Assembly: GCA_015067375.1 (NCBI GenBank)
Contig: SVMQ01000134.1
Coordinates: forward strand, 1 to 6,252
Direction: 5' to 3'
DNA length: 6,252 bases
Origin: Oscillospiraceae bacterium
GTDB lineage: Bacteria > Bacillota > Clostridia > Oscillospirales > Ruminococcaceae
Part shown: positions 5,593 through 6,252 of the stretch, piece by piece
Layout: every line of letters begins with the position of its first letter
Position numbering within the stretch: position 1 is the first letter of the stretch
Notes under the pieces: generated by a model
What the model was told of the DNA's origin: nothing
The model's input: the letters and a program-made list of their open reading frames with translations, nothing else
Databases searched by the model: none
Translations under genes and position numbers: made by a program

Positions 5593-6252
5593 TCACTTCC
5601 TGTCGGATATCTCTGAGATGCGGCGGATGAATTCGGGCAATGCAGGCTCAAACTGCACACCGTAAAAACGGCGGTCAGGGTCGTCTGCCGTAAGCCGCAC
5701 CGCATCATAGGTGAAGCCTACCGCGATATCCAGCGCCTGTCGGTATTCCGCGCCGCGCATAACCGCGCCGATGAATGCCGCGGAAAGGATATCGCCCGTG
5801 CCTGCGCATACTATGTCAACGTGCGGCATGAAGCTTTTGTAAAGCTCCTCGCCGTCATAGCCCACCGCGCCTAGCCTGTCGCCGTCATGCACGCCTGTTA
5901 TGAATGCAAATCCGCCGCACCACGAAAACAGCTCGTGCAGCATATCCTGCACCTCGGTCATGGGCAGGTCGGGGGAGTAGCTTCTTCCCGTCAGCAGGCA
6001 CGCCTCCGTCAGATTCGGCGCCAGTATGTCCGCTTTCATGCACAGCTTTTTCATGTGCTCGGGGTAATCCGCTGAAAGTCCCGAATAAATACGCCCGTTG
6101 TCGCCCATAACGGGGTCAACGAATATCAGCGTATCGCTGCCGCCGAAATCGTCTATAAAATCCGATATCAGCTGCATCTGATGTATCGACGCGATGTAGC
6201 CTGTGTACACCGCATCAAAGGTTATATGCTCGCGCTTGAGCTGTCTGCCGAT
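5593..6252 (-). CDS. Pyridoxal/pyridoxamine kinase (5' end cut by window edge)
   Basis: A ribokinase-fold (PfkB-type) B6-vitamer kinase that phosphorylates pyridoxal, pyridoxamine or pyridoxine with ATP in the cytoplasmic PLP salvage pathway. The 219 visible residues are open to the window edge; roughly the first 60-70 residues of a usual 280-290 are missing. Visible landmarks, numbered from the edge: FDAVYTGYIAS (12-22), as in PdxK/PdxY; DPVMGDNG (46-53); APNLTEA (78-84), the ATP-site Asn region; and AGTGD (150-154) with catalytic D154 and the anion-hole glycines, followed by ILSAAF. A GTG at 6208-6210 is not the start, since conserved sequence continues upstream of it to the edge. It is followed after 4 nt by the transporter gene. 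PdxK versus PdxY cannot be settled, and a ThiD-like role is less likely given the TGYIAS and MGDNG motifs. Confidence 0.92.
   Translation of the reverse strand: MGRQLKREHITFDAVYTGYIASIHQMQLISDFIDDFGGSDTLIFVDPVMGDNGRIYSGLSADYPEHMKKLCMKADILAPNLTEACLLTGRSYSPDLPMTEVQDMLHELFSWCGGFAFITGVHDGDRLGAVGYDGEELYKSFMPHVDIVCAGTGDILSAAFIGAVMRGAEYRQALDIAVGFTYDAVRLTADDPDRRFYGVQFEPALPEFIRRISEISDRK
5596..5601 (-). promoter_or_regulatory. Shine-Dalgarno site deciding the transporter start
   Basis: Minus strand AGGAAG, 7 nt before ATG 5586-5588, overlaps the final codons of the kinase gene. It is the reason for preferring this start over the in-frame ATG at 5706-5708, which lies well inside the kinase gene. Confidence 0.75.

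Noticed and set aside
5589..5708. A 40-residue N-terminal extension of the transporter from ATG 5706-5708
   Set aside because: It would overlap the kinase gene by 116 nt, has no SD, and the extra residues do not look like a signal peptide or domain. ATG 5586-5588 has a good SD and correct spacing.
6208..6210. GTG as the start of the B6 kinase gene
   Set aside because: Family-conserved residues (ITFDA before VYTGYIAS) continue in frame upstream to the window edge, so the gene is truncated by the window and does not start here.

Overview
The window looks like chromosomal DNA from a strictly anaerobic Firmicute, most likely a gut or rumen Clostridia of the Ruminococcus / Oscillospirales type. 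The evidence is an [FeFe]-hydrogenase maturase (HydF), a Clostridia-style zinc-ribbon RecO, the typical Firmicutes combination of a TIR domain, 'GDYKDS' repeats and a DUF6273-like tail in one protein, and strong Shine-Dalgarno and sigma-A type signals. No species is assigned; this is judged from protein style alone. All five genes lie on the minus strand, so transcription runs from high to low coordinates.

Region 1 (6252 down to 3962) is a compact operon: the 3' part of a pyridoxal/pyridoxamine kinase gene (5' end outside the window), an EamA/DMT-family 10-helix transporter, and recO. The gaps are 4 and 1 nt, and each downstream Shine-Dalgarno site is in or against the end of the preceding gene, so translation is probably coupled. 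A G/C-rich hairpin with a U-rich tail (3921-3948) ends this unit.

Region 2 (3910 down to 1119) starts with a clear sigma-A promoter (TTGATT, 17 nt, TACAAT) and a strong SD. It encodes a 909-residue protein: zinc ribbon, cytosolic TPR-like segment, TIR domain with a SARM1-like WVxxE catalytic signature, more TPR-like repeats, a basic stop-transfer-like segment and one membrane helix, three further YKDS-type repeats and a DUF6273-like C-terminal domain. Read literally this is a membrane-anchored TIR receptor: sensor outside, TIR enzyme or signalling module inside. Its last third (below about position 1910) is markedly more AT-rich than the rest of the gene and window, which suggests the sensor end was exchanged by recombination within the repeats. 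This is the most interesting object in the window.

Region 3 (1111 down to 1) carries hydF after a 49-nt AT-rich gap with a plausible weak promoter. The last residues of HydF are cut off by the window edge. HydF is canonical in its Fe-S ligands but has a degenerate G4 guanine-specificity motif. There is no gene-free stretch over 300 bases; the largest gap (3849-3961) is filled by the recO terminator and the TIR-gene promoter and leader. I see no tRNA, rRNA, CRISPR array, insertion sequence or riboswitch.
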